Translations under genes and position numbers: made by a program
The notes under the pieces: model-generated
The model's input: the letters and a program-made list of their open reading frames with translations, nothing else
The model's database searches: none
What the model was told of the DNA's origin: nothing
Shown: positions 15,674-23,603 of the stretch, piece by piece
How the letters are laid out: every line of letters starts with the position of its first letter
Numbering within the stretch: position 1 is the stretch's first letter
Assembly: GCA_017937215.1 (NCBI GenBank)
Contig: JAGBDZ010000062.1
Location: 1 to 46,412, forward strand
Direction of reading: 5' to 3'
Length of the DNA stretch: 46,412 nucleotides
From: Akkermansia sp.
Lineage (GTDB): Bacteria; Verrucomicrobiota; Verrucomicrobiia; Verrucomicrobiales; Akkermansiaceae

Positions 15674-17278
15674 ATGAGTACCATATTAGAGAATCCCACC
15701 TTTGTCTTATTCGCCATCCTCTTTGTCGGCCTTGCGCTGGGCAATATCACCATCAAAGGTGTTTCACTGGGAGCCTCCGGTGTGCTTTTTGCCGCCTTGC
15801 TGGCCGGACATCTGAAATTGCAGGTTCCCGCCGGATTGTCAGAAATCGGCACTGCCTTCTTTGTCTACGCCGTAGGCCTGGGCGTGGGCAACCGCTTTTT
15901 CTCCTCGCTGCGCAGCCGCGGCAAAAAACTCATTCTGGTGGCGCTGGTCATCGTACTCAGCGGCTGGCTCACCGCCTGGGGTATGTGTCTGCTGCTGGGA
16001 ATTGACTTGAGCGTGGGGGCCGGTCTCTTTGCCGGGGCCTGCACCAGCACACCGGCTCTGGCCGCCGCGCTGGATGCAGCCCAGCTCCGCGGGCTGGATG
16101 AATCCGTCATCAACATCGGCTACGGTGTGGCCTATCCGGTAGGCGTCATCGGCATTGTTCTCTTTGTTCAGCTGCTGCCCCGCCTGCTCAACCAGAGTCT
16201 GGACAGCGGCAAGGACGCCGGCAGCGCTGCTGCCGGTGCCGGCGATATCCAGGCCCGGCTCATCAAGGTGGAGAATCCCGCCGTATTCGGCCAGACTCCG
16301 CTCTGCATTGAGCAGAAGAACGGCATGAGCTGCCGCATCACCCGCATGATGCGCCAGGGGCGTCTCATGCCGCTTCAGCCCGCAGATACCCTGGCCGCGG
16401 GAGATGAAGTACTGCTGGTGGGCGACAAGGAACAGCTCAAGCACGACTCCGCCCTGCTGGGAGAAATGCTGGCGGCAGACACACGCCTGCCGGTGCTTCG
16501 CGATGAAGCAGAAAACCTCATCATTCTCTCCCCCGCCATGGATAACAAATCGCTCCGCCAGCTTGATACCATGGGGAACTTCGGCATCACCATCTCCCGC
16601 ATCTCGCGCCTGGGCAACACCTTCGTGCCCGATGCCGATACGCAGATTCAGCGCAATGACGTAGTCCGCGTAGTGGGAACCCCCGATGCCATTGCAGCTT
16701 TCAAGAAGGAATGCGGTCACCGCGAATCAGCCCTGGACATGGCCGACCTGCTCTCGCTCACCGGCGGGCTGGTACTGGGCATTCTGCTGGGCAAGCTGAA
16801 CTTCAGCCTGGGCGGCGGCGATGGCTTCTCGCTGGGTATGGCCGGTGGCCCGCTGGTGGTAGCGCTCATCATGGGGCATTTCGGCAAGATGGGCCCCATC
16901 GTGGGCTACATTCCGCGGCCCTCCCGCATTCTGGTCATGAACCTGGGTCTCATGCTGTTCCTGGCCGGCGCCGGGGTGAAAGGCGGCGAGCACCTGGTGG
17001 AAACTCTGGCCGCGCATGGTATGAGCATGCTGCTGGTGGGTGTGGTGGTGGCCATGTTGCCGCTGGTACTGGGCTATGCCTTTGCCCGCAAGGTCATGCA
17101 CATGGAAATGCCGGAAATCCTGGGTTGCTGCTGCGGTTCCCAGACCTCCACCCCGGCCCTCGGTGCCATCACCGCCAAAACCGATAGCCAGGACCCGGTC
17201 ATTGCCTACTCCACCGCCTATCCCGTGGCCCTCATCCTCATGACCGTGCTCGCCCAGATTCTGGTGCAACTTGCCTGA
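15674..17278 (+). CDS. AspT/YidE-family transporter with RCK_C domains
   Basis: 534 residues with the duplicated AspT/YidE plan: about five membrane helices (1-165) including GLFAGACTSTPALAAALDAA; two cytosolic TrkA-C (RCK_C) domains (about 185-350, each with an AGDEVLLVGD or NDVVRVVGT strand); then about six helices ending in GSQTSTPALGAITAKTDSQD and a final hydrophobic run. The family includes an aspartate:alanine exchanger and many carriers of unknown substrate, so the substrate is open. ATG at 15674 begins the first helix; an in-frame TTG at 15587 would add 29 Pro-rich residues lacking similarity. mntP starts 6 bp after the stop. Confidence 0.85.
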   Translation: MSTILENPTFVLFAILFVGLALGNITIKGVSLGASGVLFAALLAGHLKLQVPAGLSEIGTAFFVYAVGLGVGNRFFSSLRSRGKKLILVALVIVLSGWLTAWGMCLLLGIDLSVGAGLFAGACTSTPALAAALDAAQLRGLDESVINIGYGVAYPVGVIGIVLFVQLLPRLLNQSLDSGKDAGSAAAGAGDIQARLIKVENPAVFGQTPLCIEQKNGMSCRITRMMRQGRLMPLQPADTLAAGDEVLLVGDKEQLKHDSALLGEMLAADTRLPVLRDEAENLIILSPAMDNKSLRQLDTMGNFGITISRISRLGNTFVPDADTQIQRNDVVRVVGTPDAIAAFKKECGHRESALDMADLLSLTGGLVLGILLGKLNFSLGGGDGFSLGMAGGPLVVALIMGHFGKMGPIVGYIPRPSRILVMNLGLMLFLAGAGVKGGEHLVETLAAHGMSMLLVGVVVAMLPLVLGYAFARKVMHMEMPEILGCCCGSQTSTPALGAITAKTDSQDPVIAYSTAYPVALILMTVLAQILVQLA

Positions 17279-17284
17279 GCTCCC

Positions 17285-17851
17285 ATGAATTACATCGAAA
17301 TCACGCTCATTGCCCTGGCGCTTGCAGTAGATGCCACCGTGTATGCCTTTTCCTACGGTCTGGTGCTGCGGCAGCGGCGCGCCGCGGCGGCGCTCTGGCT
17401 GGCACTTACCGTAGGGCTCTTCCAGGCCGGTATGCCGCTGCTGGGCTACTGGGGTGGCGAAGCACTGCGCAGCGTGGTAAGCACCTGGGCGCCGTACGTG
17501 GTGCTGGTGGTTTTCGGCATACTGGGCGGCAGTATCATTTACAAAGCCTGGCACGAAAGCGAGGATGCAGAGCAGGTCTCCGCCACACCGCTGGGCGCTG
17601 CCGGGCTGCTCGTGGTCGGTGTGGCCACCAGCATCGATGCCCTGGCCGTGGGTGCCTGCATGGCTCTGGGCAATATAGGCGGCCCACAGCTGCAGCTGGG
17701 GCTCGCGGTCAGCATCATCGGCGTCATCACCTTTCTCTGCGCCCTGGCATCCTTCCACAGCGCCCGCCTGCTGCACCACCTGCCCACCCGCTGGCTGGAA
17801 ACCCTGGCCGGCCTCCTGCTCATCGGCCTCGGCGTGCAGAACCTGTGGTGA
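17285..17851 (+). CDS. mntP: Manganese efflux pump MntP
   Basis: 188 residues, the usual size, with six predicted membrane helices in two three-helix repeats. Conserved acidic signatures are ALAVDATVYAFSYG (D16) and ATSIDALAVGACMALG, the intramembrane aspartates of the MntP/LysE-like fold, and GGSIIYKAWHE at the end of helix 3. MntP exports Mn2+ when it is in excess. The gene is 6 bp downstream of the AspT-like transporter, so it shares that transcript. No yybP-ykoY (Mn) riboswitch was seen upstream. Confidence 0.9.
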   Translation: MNYIEITLIALALAVDATVYAFSYGLVLRQRRAAAALWLALTVGLFQAGMPLLGYWGGEALRSVVSTWAPYVVLVVFGILGGSIIYKAWHESEDAEQVSATPLGAAGLLVVGVATSIDALAVGACMALGNIGGPQLQLGLAVSIIGVITFLCALASFHSARLLHHLPTRWLETLAGLLLIGLGVQNLW

Positions 17852-17872
17852 AACAAATGCGAGGAGGGGGTA

Positions 17873-18607
17873 TCAAATCCCCGCTGATGCCAGAATCTGC
17901 TGAATCTGCTCCTTGGGGCGCGCAGGCCAGTGCTTGTTGGCAATGGGACTGGCCGGGCTGGGATGCAGCATAGTACCCAGGGTAAACTGCTGCTCCGGAA
18001 GAGCGGCGGCCGCCAGTTCCAGCTGCTTGAGCGCATAACCGCCCACACCGATGAGCACGCGCGGCTGCAGAATCTCAATCAGACGCACCAGGTGCCGCTG
18101 GCAGGCAGCATCCAGCACCTCCACCTGGCTCTTAGGCAACTGCGTGGGGGTGATATTGGCGCCGCTCTCCCCCATCCAGATGAGCGGGCAGTAATTCGCC
18201 ACATAGGCGCGCTTGAAAAATTCCTCCGCCGTGCCATACATCTCCTCGAACAGCCCCCAGAGACGACGGCCGCTCACCTCCGACCGGGGGCACGAAAAGC
18301 CCTGCACCGGGCGCTTCGGATGCGTCTTCGCCGGGCTACCCACCGAGGCGGTGATCCCCATCCACAGTGTCACGGCCGCAATCTCGCCGAACGGCACACC
18401 GGTCTGCGCCATGCCGAAGGGCCCCGGATTCATCCCGAGATACAGCACATCCTTCTGCCCCGCACCGAACTTGCGGATGTAGGCCTCGTGCCCCGCCCAG
18501 GCATAATCCAGCGGGTTATAAGTATAGGCCACCGGGGCGGCAAACTCCAGGGCACTCACCTCGCGGCTCAATTCCTTTGCGGCGGCTATAAGCTGTTCTC
18601 TCTGCAT
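17873..18607 (-). CDS. SMUG1-type single-strand-selective uracil-DNA glycosylase
   Basis: 244 residues. Family motifs are clear: LYLGMNPGPFGMAQTGVPFG (motif 1, with the water-activating Asn), an NYCPLIWMGESGANITP segment, and LHPSPASPIANKHWP (motif 2 with the active-site His). A PRPVQGFSCPRSEVSG-like stretch precedes the RLWGLF helix, as in SMUG1. The enzyme removes uracil and hydroxymethyluracil from DNA in base-excision repair. ATG at 18607 is chosen because AAGG lies 6 nt upstream; upstream in-frame ATGs would add 4 or 12 residues. Tail to tail with mntP, 21 bp apart. Confidence 0.9.
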   Translation of the reverse strand: MQREQLIAAAKELSREVSALEFAAPVAYTYNPLDYAWAGHEAYIRKFGAGQKDVLYLGMNPGPFGMAQTGVPFGEIAAVTLWMGITASVGSPAKTHPKRPVQGFSCPRSEVSGRRLWGLFEEMYGTAEEFFKRAYVANYCPLIWMGESGANITPTQLPKSQVEVLDAACQRHLVRLIEILQPRVLIGVGGYALKQLELAAAALPEQQFTLGTMLHPSPASPIANKHWPARPKEQIQQILASAGI

Positions 18608-18631
18608 GGCCCTTAACATATCATAAACGAA

Positions 18632-18665
18632 CGCAGAATGCAAAATGCAAAATGAGAATTCTGCG
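18632..18665. repeat. Inverted repeat upstream of SMUG1 gene
   Basis: CGCAGAAT (18632-18639) and ATTCTGCG (18658-18665) form an 8-bp stem around a loop with tandem TGCAAAA. It lies between the rubrerythrin terminator and the SMUG1 start and could influence SMUG1 transcription. Confidence 0.5.
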
Positions 18666-18689
18666 CTCTACAGACACGTCCACGGAAAG

Positions 18690-18720
18690 AGAAAACCGCC
18701 TGGGGCAGCCCCCAGGCGGT
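18690..18720 (-). terminator. Rho-independent terminator after rubrerythrin gene
   Basis: Perfect 11-bp stem ACCGCCTGGGG/CCCCAGGCGGT (18695-18705 and 18710-18720) with a 4-nt loop; on the minus strand it is followed by TTTTC. It is 25 bp beyond the rubrerythrin stop. Confidence 0.75.
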
Positions 18721-18744
18721 CTGTTGCAGTTCTGAAAAATAGCT

Positions 18745-19287
18745 TTACTTGCCGAAGTAGCGCTTCAGCAGACCATCGAAGCCCTTGCCGTGGCGAGCCT
18801 CATCCTTGCACATCTCATGCACGGTGTCGTGCACAGCATCATAGCCCAGCTGCTTGGCGCGCTTGGCAATGGCCAGCTTGCTGTTGCAGGCGCCGAACTC
18901 AGCATCGGCACGCATGGCCACGTTCTTCTCCGTGCTGTCGGTCAGCACCTCACCCAGCAGCTCGGCAAACTTGGCGGCATGCTCGGCTTCCTCCCAGGCG
19001 TAGCGGCGGAATGCCTCGGCCACCTCGGGATAGCCCTCGCGCTCTGCCTGGCGGCTCATGGCCAGGTACATGCCTACCTCGCAGCATTCGCCCTGGAAGT
19101 GGTCGCGCAGTCCCTTCACCACCTCTTCATCGAGCCCCTGGGCCACGCCCACGCGATGCTCATCGGCATAAATCTTCTCGGCTGCCTCGTCAAGCTCTAC
19201 GAAGGTATCCACCCCGCACACGGGGCAAACTTCCGGCATGGTGTCGCTCTCGATGACTTCGCCGCATACGGTGCACTGATATTTCAT
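18745..19287 (-). CDS. rbr: Rubrerythrin with N-terminal rubredoxin (reverse rubrerythrin)
   Basis: 180 residues. An N-terminal rubredoxin-like iron site (C5-x2-C8 and C21-x2-C24) precedes the ferritin-like diiron domain with [30 protein letters not shown] and [15 protein letters not shown] helices carrying the Glu/His ligands. Classical rubrerythrin has the order reversed, so this is the reverse type that acts as an NADH-linked peroxidase in anaerobes, detoxifying H2O2. It suits an anaerobic or microaerophilic gut lifestyle. It has a consensus promoter, a leader of about 65 nt with an AAAGGA Shine-Dalgarno, and its own terminator, so it is an independent, probably highly expressed unit. Confidence 0.9.
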   Translation of the reverse strand: MKYQCTVCGEVIESDTMPEVCPVCGVDTFVELDEAAEKIYADEHRVGVAQGLDEEVVKGLRDHFQGECCEVGMYLAMSRQAEREGYPEVAEAFRRYAWEEAEHAAKFAELLGEVLTDSTEKNVAMRADAEFGACNSKLAIAKRAKQLGYDAVHDTVHEMCKDEARHGKGFDGLLKRYFGK

Positions 19288-19358
19288 TGTCGTGTTTCCT
19301 TTCGTGTTGTTGTGTTGTCGTGTCGTGTATTGGTTACCCGCCTGGCGGGAACGCGCTC

Positions 19359-19387
19359 ACTATATCACTACCTGTTTGGCATGTCAA
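19359..19387 (-). promoter_or_regulatory. Consensus promoter of rubrerythrin gene
   Basis: On the minus strand TTGACA (19382-19387), 17 bp spacer, TATAGT (19359-19364). The leader contains a CCCGCC/GGCGGG hairpin followed by a long CA-rich, probably unstructured tract and a Shine-Dalgarno. Confidence 0.8.
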
Positions 19388-19513
19388 CAATCTTTTTTAG
19401 AAATATTCTAATTTTATTCATTTTTTTACTTCGCCGGGCAAAAGCTACGGAAAACCGTATGAAAGTGAGCCCACGCAAAGCCTTGATAATCCATATATGG
19501 CACCATTTCATTC

Positions 19514-19541
19514 TTGACGGTACAAGAAATTGTGGTAATCT
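19514..19541 (+). promoter_or_regulatory. Promoter of nrdR (leaderless geometry)
   Basis: TTGACG (19514-19519), 16 bp spacer, TAATCT (19536-19541), then 6 nt (GGGCGC) to the ATG at 19548. No Shine-Dalgarno is present. Between this and the rubrerythrin promoter (19388-19513) lies AT-rich sequence with no recognised feature. Confidence 0.65.
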
Positions 19542-19547
19542 GGGCGC

Positions 19548-20039
19548 ATGCGATGCATACAGTGCGGATACATGGATGACAAGGTAATCGACTCACGGAT
19601 GTCGAAGGACGGGACGTGCATACGCCGGCGTCGCGAATGTCTGCGCTGTGGTTATCGTTACACAACCTACGAGCAGATCGAGCGCACGGAACTGCGCGTG
19701 GTGAAGCGCGACAACCTGCACGAGGCGCTGAACCGCGAAAAGATACTGCGCGGCATGGTGAAAGCCTGCGAGAAGCGCCCGGTGAGCATGGACCAGCTGG
19801 ACATTGCCGTGGATGAAATCGTGGCCGACCTGCACCGCGACCACCAGCGCGAGGTGCCCTCATCAGTCATCGGCATGAAGGTGATAGAGAAGCTGCAGAC
19901 CATTGACCCGGTTGCCTATATCCGCTACGTATCGGTCTACCGCCAGTTCCGCACAGTGGATGAGTTCATCGAGCTGGTGCGGCGCATGGAAATCAAGACC
20001 GTGCAGGACCCGCTGCAACGCAAACTCCCGCTGGAATAA
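19548..20039 (+). CDS. nrdR: Transcriptional repressor NrdR
   Basis: 163 residues, the usual length. N-terminal zinc ribbon (C3-x2-C6 and C31-x2-C34) with the KVIDSR and IRRRRECLRCG signatures, then an ATP-cone domain (about 49-139: RVVKRDN onward, VIGMKVIEKLQTIDPVAYIRYVSVYR). NrdR senses dATP/ATP and represses ribonucleotide reductase operons by binding paired NrdR boxes; none was recognised in this window. It starts with a leaderless-type promoter and is followed 4 bp later by a small gene of unknown function, likely co-transcribed. Confidence 0.95.
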   Translation: MRCIQCGYMDDKVIDSRMSKDGTCIRRRRECLRCGYRYTTYEQIERTELRVVKRDNLHEALNREKILRGMVKACEKRPVSMDQLDIAVDEIVADLHRDHQREVPSSVIGMKVIEKLQTIDPVAYIRYVSVYRQFRTVDEFIELVRRMEIKTVQDPLQRKLPLE

Positions 20040-20043
20040 GAAA

Positions 20044-20565
20044 ATGATAGCGTTCAAGAACAAGCGTCCCCTGCTCCAGACCGGGCACTGCGTCATTTCC
20101 GACTACGGCCGGGAATGGCTGGAGGGCGTGCTGCAGCAGGCGGCCGATTCTGCAGGGGTATCGCTTCCCTTCCGTGCGGAAATCGCCGGGGCCATTCTGC
20201 TGTATCTGGAGGAGAAATGCCCGCTGCACGCCGTGCCGCTGGAATACCTCTTCCAGCGCATCGCCGGCATGCTGCGCCAGGCCGGGCTGCCCCGCATAGC
20301 CGACCACCTGCGCGTGCAGACCCCGCCGGTAGTCATCGACCTGCACGAAATGGCCTCGCAGAGCCCCCTGCCCCTGTTCTTCTACAACGAACTGGAGCAG
20401 CACCTGGAGCACCTGCGCCGCCTGGGCCTCACCACCTACGAATTTGCCGGGGCGGAATCGTGCAGCAAGCTGCTGGGCGACCGCCGGCGCGCCTGCCCCA
20501 CCCAGCGCCGCATGCTTGATGAGCTCCAGGCTTTCCTGGCTACCCGGCAGCAACTTGCTGGTTGA
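20044..20565 (+). CDS. NrdR-linked protein of unknown function
   Basis: 173 residues starting 4 bp after the nrdR stop. No family is firmly recognised. Residues about 5-110 contain a pattern of helices (YGREWLEGVLQQAAD, AEIAGAILLYLEEK, VPLEYLFQRIAGMLRQAGL, RIADHL) reminiscent of the helical part of an ATP-cone, which ends in a similar V-x-x-I-x-x-L-V-x-x-x-L-x-x-x-G-x-x-x-V-A run; this is a weak resemblance. The C-terminal part (about 115-173) has an HLEHLRRLGL helix and an Arg-rich GDRRRACPTQRR segment. Its tight linkage to nrdR suggests a role in nucleotide control, but that is inference. A longer frame upstream reads through nrdR out of frame and is rejected. Confidence 0.65.
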   Translation: MIAFKNKRPLLQTGHCVISDYGREWLEGVLQQAADSAGVSLPFRAEIAGAILLYLEEKCPLHAVPLEYLFQRIAGMLRQAGLPRIADHLRVQTPPVVIDLHEMASQSPLPLFFYNELEQHLEHLRRLGLTTYEFAGAESCSKLLGDRRRACPTQRRMLDELQAFLATRQQLAG

Positions 20566-20598
20566 TGGCCGCCTGTCCGATTAAGCCACAAAATACGC

Positions 20599-20627
20599 TT
20601 CACAGTCAGTAGCTCATGTGTTAGGAT
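20599..20627 (+). promoter_or_regulatory. Promoter of NUDIX gene (leaderless geometry)
   Basis: TTCACA (20599-20604), 17 bp spacer, TAGGAT (20622-20627), then 6 nt (ACGCGC) to the ATG at 20634, the same layout as for nrdR. Confidence 0.55.
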
Positions 20628-20633
20628 ACGCGC

Positions 20634-21239
20634 ATGTCACGTTACAATGGAGAACAGGTACTGGTCGTCCCCCGCGAAGCCTTTGAGGCTGTAGGCGCTT
20701 TCAACGGAGTGCGCCTCAACCCGCAGGACTATCTCACCGCCTTCCTGCAGCCCGGAGTGGCCCGCTACATGGACCGCGAACTGGCCGAGCAGAGCCCGCA
20801 GTTCAAGCAGCTCATCACCTACGCCATCTTCTGCCACCAGGGCCGCATCCTGGCCTATGCCCGCACCTCCAAGGGCGGCGAATCCCGCCTGCACAACAAG
20901 ATGTCCCTGGGCATCGGCGGCCACATCAACCCCATCGATGGCCTCACCGACTCCATCTCCACCTACCTCGCCGGCATGGAACGCGAAATCCGCGAGGAAA
21001 TCACCTTCACCGGTTCCGCCACCCAGGAGCTCTTCGCCATCATCAACGATGACACCAACGAGGTAGGCTCCGTGCACCTCGGCTTCGTGCACCGCTTCGA
21101 ACTGGACGACGACCAGGTGGCCCCCAACGAAAAAGCCCTGGCCGACCTCGCCTTCCGCACGCTGGATGAGCTTGCCGGGCCGCTCTACGAGCGACTCGAA
21201 ACCTGGTCCGCCATCTGCGTGGATGCCCTCAAAGGCTGA
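20634..21239 (+). CDS. NUDIX hydrolase-like protein
   Basis: 201 residues. A central NUDIX box is visible: GGHINPIDG followed, after an insert, by the helix MEREIREEI, giving the REXXEE metal-binding core. N-terminal residues 1-60 (LVVPREAFEAVGAF, FLQPGVARYMDREL) form a lead domain also found in predicted phosphoesterase NUDIX proteins of about this size; the core strand is ITYAIFCHQGRILAYAR. Substrate is not predictable, though a nucleoside diphosphate derivative is the usual target. It has its own leaderless-type promoter. A GC-rich stem follows the stop. Confidence 0.85.
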   Translation: MSRYNGEQVLVVPREAFEAVGAFNGVRLNPQDYLTAFLQPGVARYMDRELAEQSPQFKQLITYAIFCHQGRILAYARTSKGGESRLHNKMSLGIGGHINPIDGLTDSISTYLAGMEREIREEITFTGSATQELFAIINDDTNEVGSVHLGFVHRFELDDDQVAPNEKALADLAFRTLDELAGPLYERLETWSAICVDALKG

Positions 21240-21262
21240 CCCCGCTCCACCCCGTTTTTACC

Positions 21263-21289
21263 CGCCGCGCCCGCTACCGGAGCGCGGCG
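21263..21289 (+). terminator. GC-rich stem after NUDIX gene, possible terminator
   Basis: CGCCGCGC (21263-21270) pairs with GCGCGGCG (21282-21289), 24 bp after the NUDIX stop. No U-tract follows immediately, so intrinsic termination is doubtful. Confidence 0.35.
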
Positions 21290-21361
21290 AAATGTTTGCA
21301 GGCAACAAAAAAAATGATTTTTTCTCAATAAGCAAGCACAGCAGAAACGTCTATCCGGTAT

Positions 21362-22534
21362 ATGAATGCAGCTCGCACCATTTGCTCCATCATCATGTCA
21401 GGAGCCGCGCTTCTCTGCCAGCACGTCGAGGCGGAGGACCCCCTCTCTGCTGAACAGCTGACGCTTGTTCAACATTTCCACAGCGCCGTTTCCACCTTGG
21501 GCGAAACCATGAACCGGGCCCGCACAGCCCTGAAAGCCGCTACCGACACCGCAGGGGCCGATGCTGCAGCACCCGCCGTTACCTCCGTCTGCCAGGCTGA
21601 GAACGGGGTAAGCAATACCGCGGCAAAACTGACCGAGGCAGGGTTGAGCGTCAGCGTTCTCTACAATCAAGGAAACCTGGCAAAAGCCATCAGCAGCCTG
21701 CCCATAGCGGCATACAATGCCGATATTCAATCTGCCTTGGCCAATGGGTGCCACGGCAGCCTGAAACTCTACCTGGCCATCATGGGCGGCACCTGCACTG
21801 AAACAGCATTGCAGGATACCCTCAGCGAGCAGGATAAGGCAGACCTGGCCGAAATTGAGCACGTGCTTAACTCCATCAAAGAGATTTGCCCGGTCGCTCA
21901 CTGGCGCCCGCTGGAACAAGAGTTTGTGCAGCGGTTCGATGCTTCGCTTCCCGCAGCAGAGCGTCTGCAGAAGCGCCCGCTGACCACCATGCTGCTGCAC
22001 CGCCTGCTGGAGCAGAATGCCCAGTGGCTCTACCGGCTTGGTAACCGTGAGTTTCTTCACAATGGGAACCTGGAAGAGCGATTCCTGTTCCACCCGCAGA
22101 ACTACATCGGCCGGTGGTACGAGGCTCGCGCCTTCGACTACTATTTCTACCTCCAAGCCGATGCGCTGGAGCTCAACAGTGCCACCTCGCGTGGCAAGGC
22201 CATCTGGGATGCGGCGGAGCCCCGCCTGGCAGAGCTGCGCAAGAAGTACGACCTGGGCCCCGGCAACGGTCGCACCCGCGAAACCGCCTTCGATATACCC
22301 GCCAACATAAAGCCGGAGGAATACAAGAACTTTGTGAATGAAGTCACGCAGGCGCTTTTCGGTGAGCGGGCCATGCACAGCAATCTGTGGTCAAGATCGG
22401 TGGGCAAGAATGGGCGGTACGTGGTTCATGGGCTCATCATGGTAGGCCGCCCCGGCGACCACAACCGCAACAACGACAGCCACATCATCATGCCCTGCTA
22501 TTTTAACCTGAACCGCAAGGAGGCCGGAAAATGA
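21362..22534 (+). CDS. Secreted protein of unknown function, first gene of five-gene operon
   Basis: 390 residues. A likely signal peptide (about 1-24; ICSIIMSGAALL core, cut near VEA-EDP). The first half (25-150) is Ala-rich and helical with several Cys; the second (about 180-385) is richer in aromatic residues (YIGRWYEARAFDYYFYLQAD) and ends with a beta-rich segment (GRYVVHGLIMVGR, HIIMPCYFNL). No family is recognised. Its stop overlaps the next start (ATGA). The upstream 120 bp is AT-rich near 21305-21330 but has no clear promoter. Confidence 0.65.
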   Translation: MNAARTICSIIMSGAALLCQHVEAEDPLSAEQLTLVQHFHSAVSTLGETMNRARTALKAATDTAGADAAAPAVTSVCQAENGVSNTAAKLTEAGLSVSVLYNQGNLAKAISSLPIAAYNADIQSALANGCHGSLKLYLAIMGGTCTETALQDTLSEQDKADLAEIEHVLNSIKEICPVAHWRPLEQEFVQRFDASLPAAERLQKRPLTTMLLHRLLEQNAQWLYRLGNREFLHNGNLEERFLFHPQNYIGRWYEARAFDYYFYLQADALELNSATSRGKAIWDAAEPRLAELRKKYDLGPGNGRTRETAFDIPANIKPEEYKNFVNEVTQALFGERAMHSNLWSRSVGKNGRYVVHGLIMVGRPGDHNRNNDSHIIMPCYFNLNRKEAGK

Positions 22535-23583
22535 AACGCTTATTTGCTCTGATGCTGTGCCTGCTGCCGCTGGCACAAGCCGCAGGAGGCGGATACGCCA
22601 CACCGGCAGACTTCGGCTACCCGCCTCTCTCGCTGGAACCGCCGCAATACCTCATCCCCGCAACCGAACGTGAGTGGCACATCTCAGGGCAGCCGGCCCT
22701 GCGCGCCACGCTGCAGGGAATCAAGGGCAAATGGGGCAACGAGGCCATCATCATCCTGCGCACCCCCACCGGACGCGACAGGACCGTGCCAGCCTATGCC
22801 CTCAGCAATGCCGACCTCGATGCTGTAAGCGACTGGCTGAAAAAGAACAACTTTGAAGAATTTGAAACCTTCCGCGAAGGCACAAGCCTGGTGCATGTCC
22901 ACTCCGTCATCCCCGTGGGCAAGGAATACCATGTCAACCTCATCATGACCGATGGCTCGCGCATTGCCCTGCGCACCAATACCGAACCGGCCAACCGCGA
23001 ATATGCCATCAAGCAGCCGCCCAATGCCTTCCAGGTGACAGATGCCACACTGGAAATGCTGCGCCGCCACAGCAAGCGCAAGCCGGAAAACAAGCCGGAG
23101 CTGCCCATAGCCAGCTCGATTGATGAGGCCACCCTCTACGCCGCCACGCATGATGTGGGCATAGCGCTCTTTCACCTGAACCGCCGGGGTGGGGCCATCG
23201 ACCTGGCCTTCCGGCACTACCTGGCAAACAAACCGGAACTGGTGGCCCAGTGGGCGCAGCATTTTGTATTCCTGATGGCCTACAGCGATGAGCACGGCAT
23301 GTACCCGGCAGAATGCCACGACGGCGACTTCACCCTGGCACTCACGCATGGTTTCCAGGGCACGCATCCAGTCGAACTGTGCAACACCAGCTCGCTACAC
23401 AACAAGCTTCGCCTTGCCTGGCTCACCAACACCTCCTATCTCGGCTTCACCGTCTATCTGCACAACAGGCGCTCCGGCAACCCATACCAACGGACAATCA
23501 CCACGCTCAATCACGGAGGCAACGTCAGCGTAGACAGTATGTTGCGCCTGCGGGATAATCAGTTCAACCTCTTCGGCCACTAA
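22531..23583 (+). CDS. Secreted protein with SHD1-like domain
   Basis: 350 residues. Signal peptide 1-18 (LFALMLCLLPLAQA). Residues about 46-106 resemble the SHD1 (SLA1 homology 1) module common in secreted Verrucomicrobiota and Planctomycetota proteins: REWHISGQPALRATLQGI, then a hydrophobic strand IIILRTPTGRDRTVPAYALS and NADLDAVSDWL, the W...A-x-L-x-G-x...V-P-x-x-x-L-S-x-x-D pattern. The remaining 240 residues are unassigned, mixed alpha/beta. Coupled by ATGA to the preceding gene; the next starts 20 bp after the stop. It shares the SHD1-like module with the following gene, so the two may interact with the same target. Confidence 0.65.
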   Translation: MKRLFALMLCLLPLAQAAGGGYATPADFGYPPLSLEPPQYLIPATEREWHISGQPALRATLQGIKGKWGNEAIIILRTPTGRDRTVPAYALSNADLDAVSDWLKKNNFEEFETFREGTSLVHVHSVIPVGKEYHVNLIMTDGSRIALRTNTEPANREYAIKQPPNAFQVTDATLEMLRRHSKRKPENKPELPIASSIDEATLYAATHDVGIALFHLNRRGGAIDLAFRHYLANKPELVAQWAQHFVFLMAYSDEHGMYPAECHDGDFTLALTHGFQGTHPVELCNTSSLHNKLRLAWLTNTSYLGFTVYLHNRRSGNPYQRTITTLNHGGNVSVDSMLRLRDNQFNLFGH

Positions 23584-23603
23584 CCCCAGCCCACCCTGCC
23601 GCC

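Noticed and set aside
17150..17284. Manganese (yybP-ykoY) riboswitch before mntP
   Set aside because: Only 6 bp separate mntP from the upstream gene, leaving no room for it.
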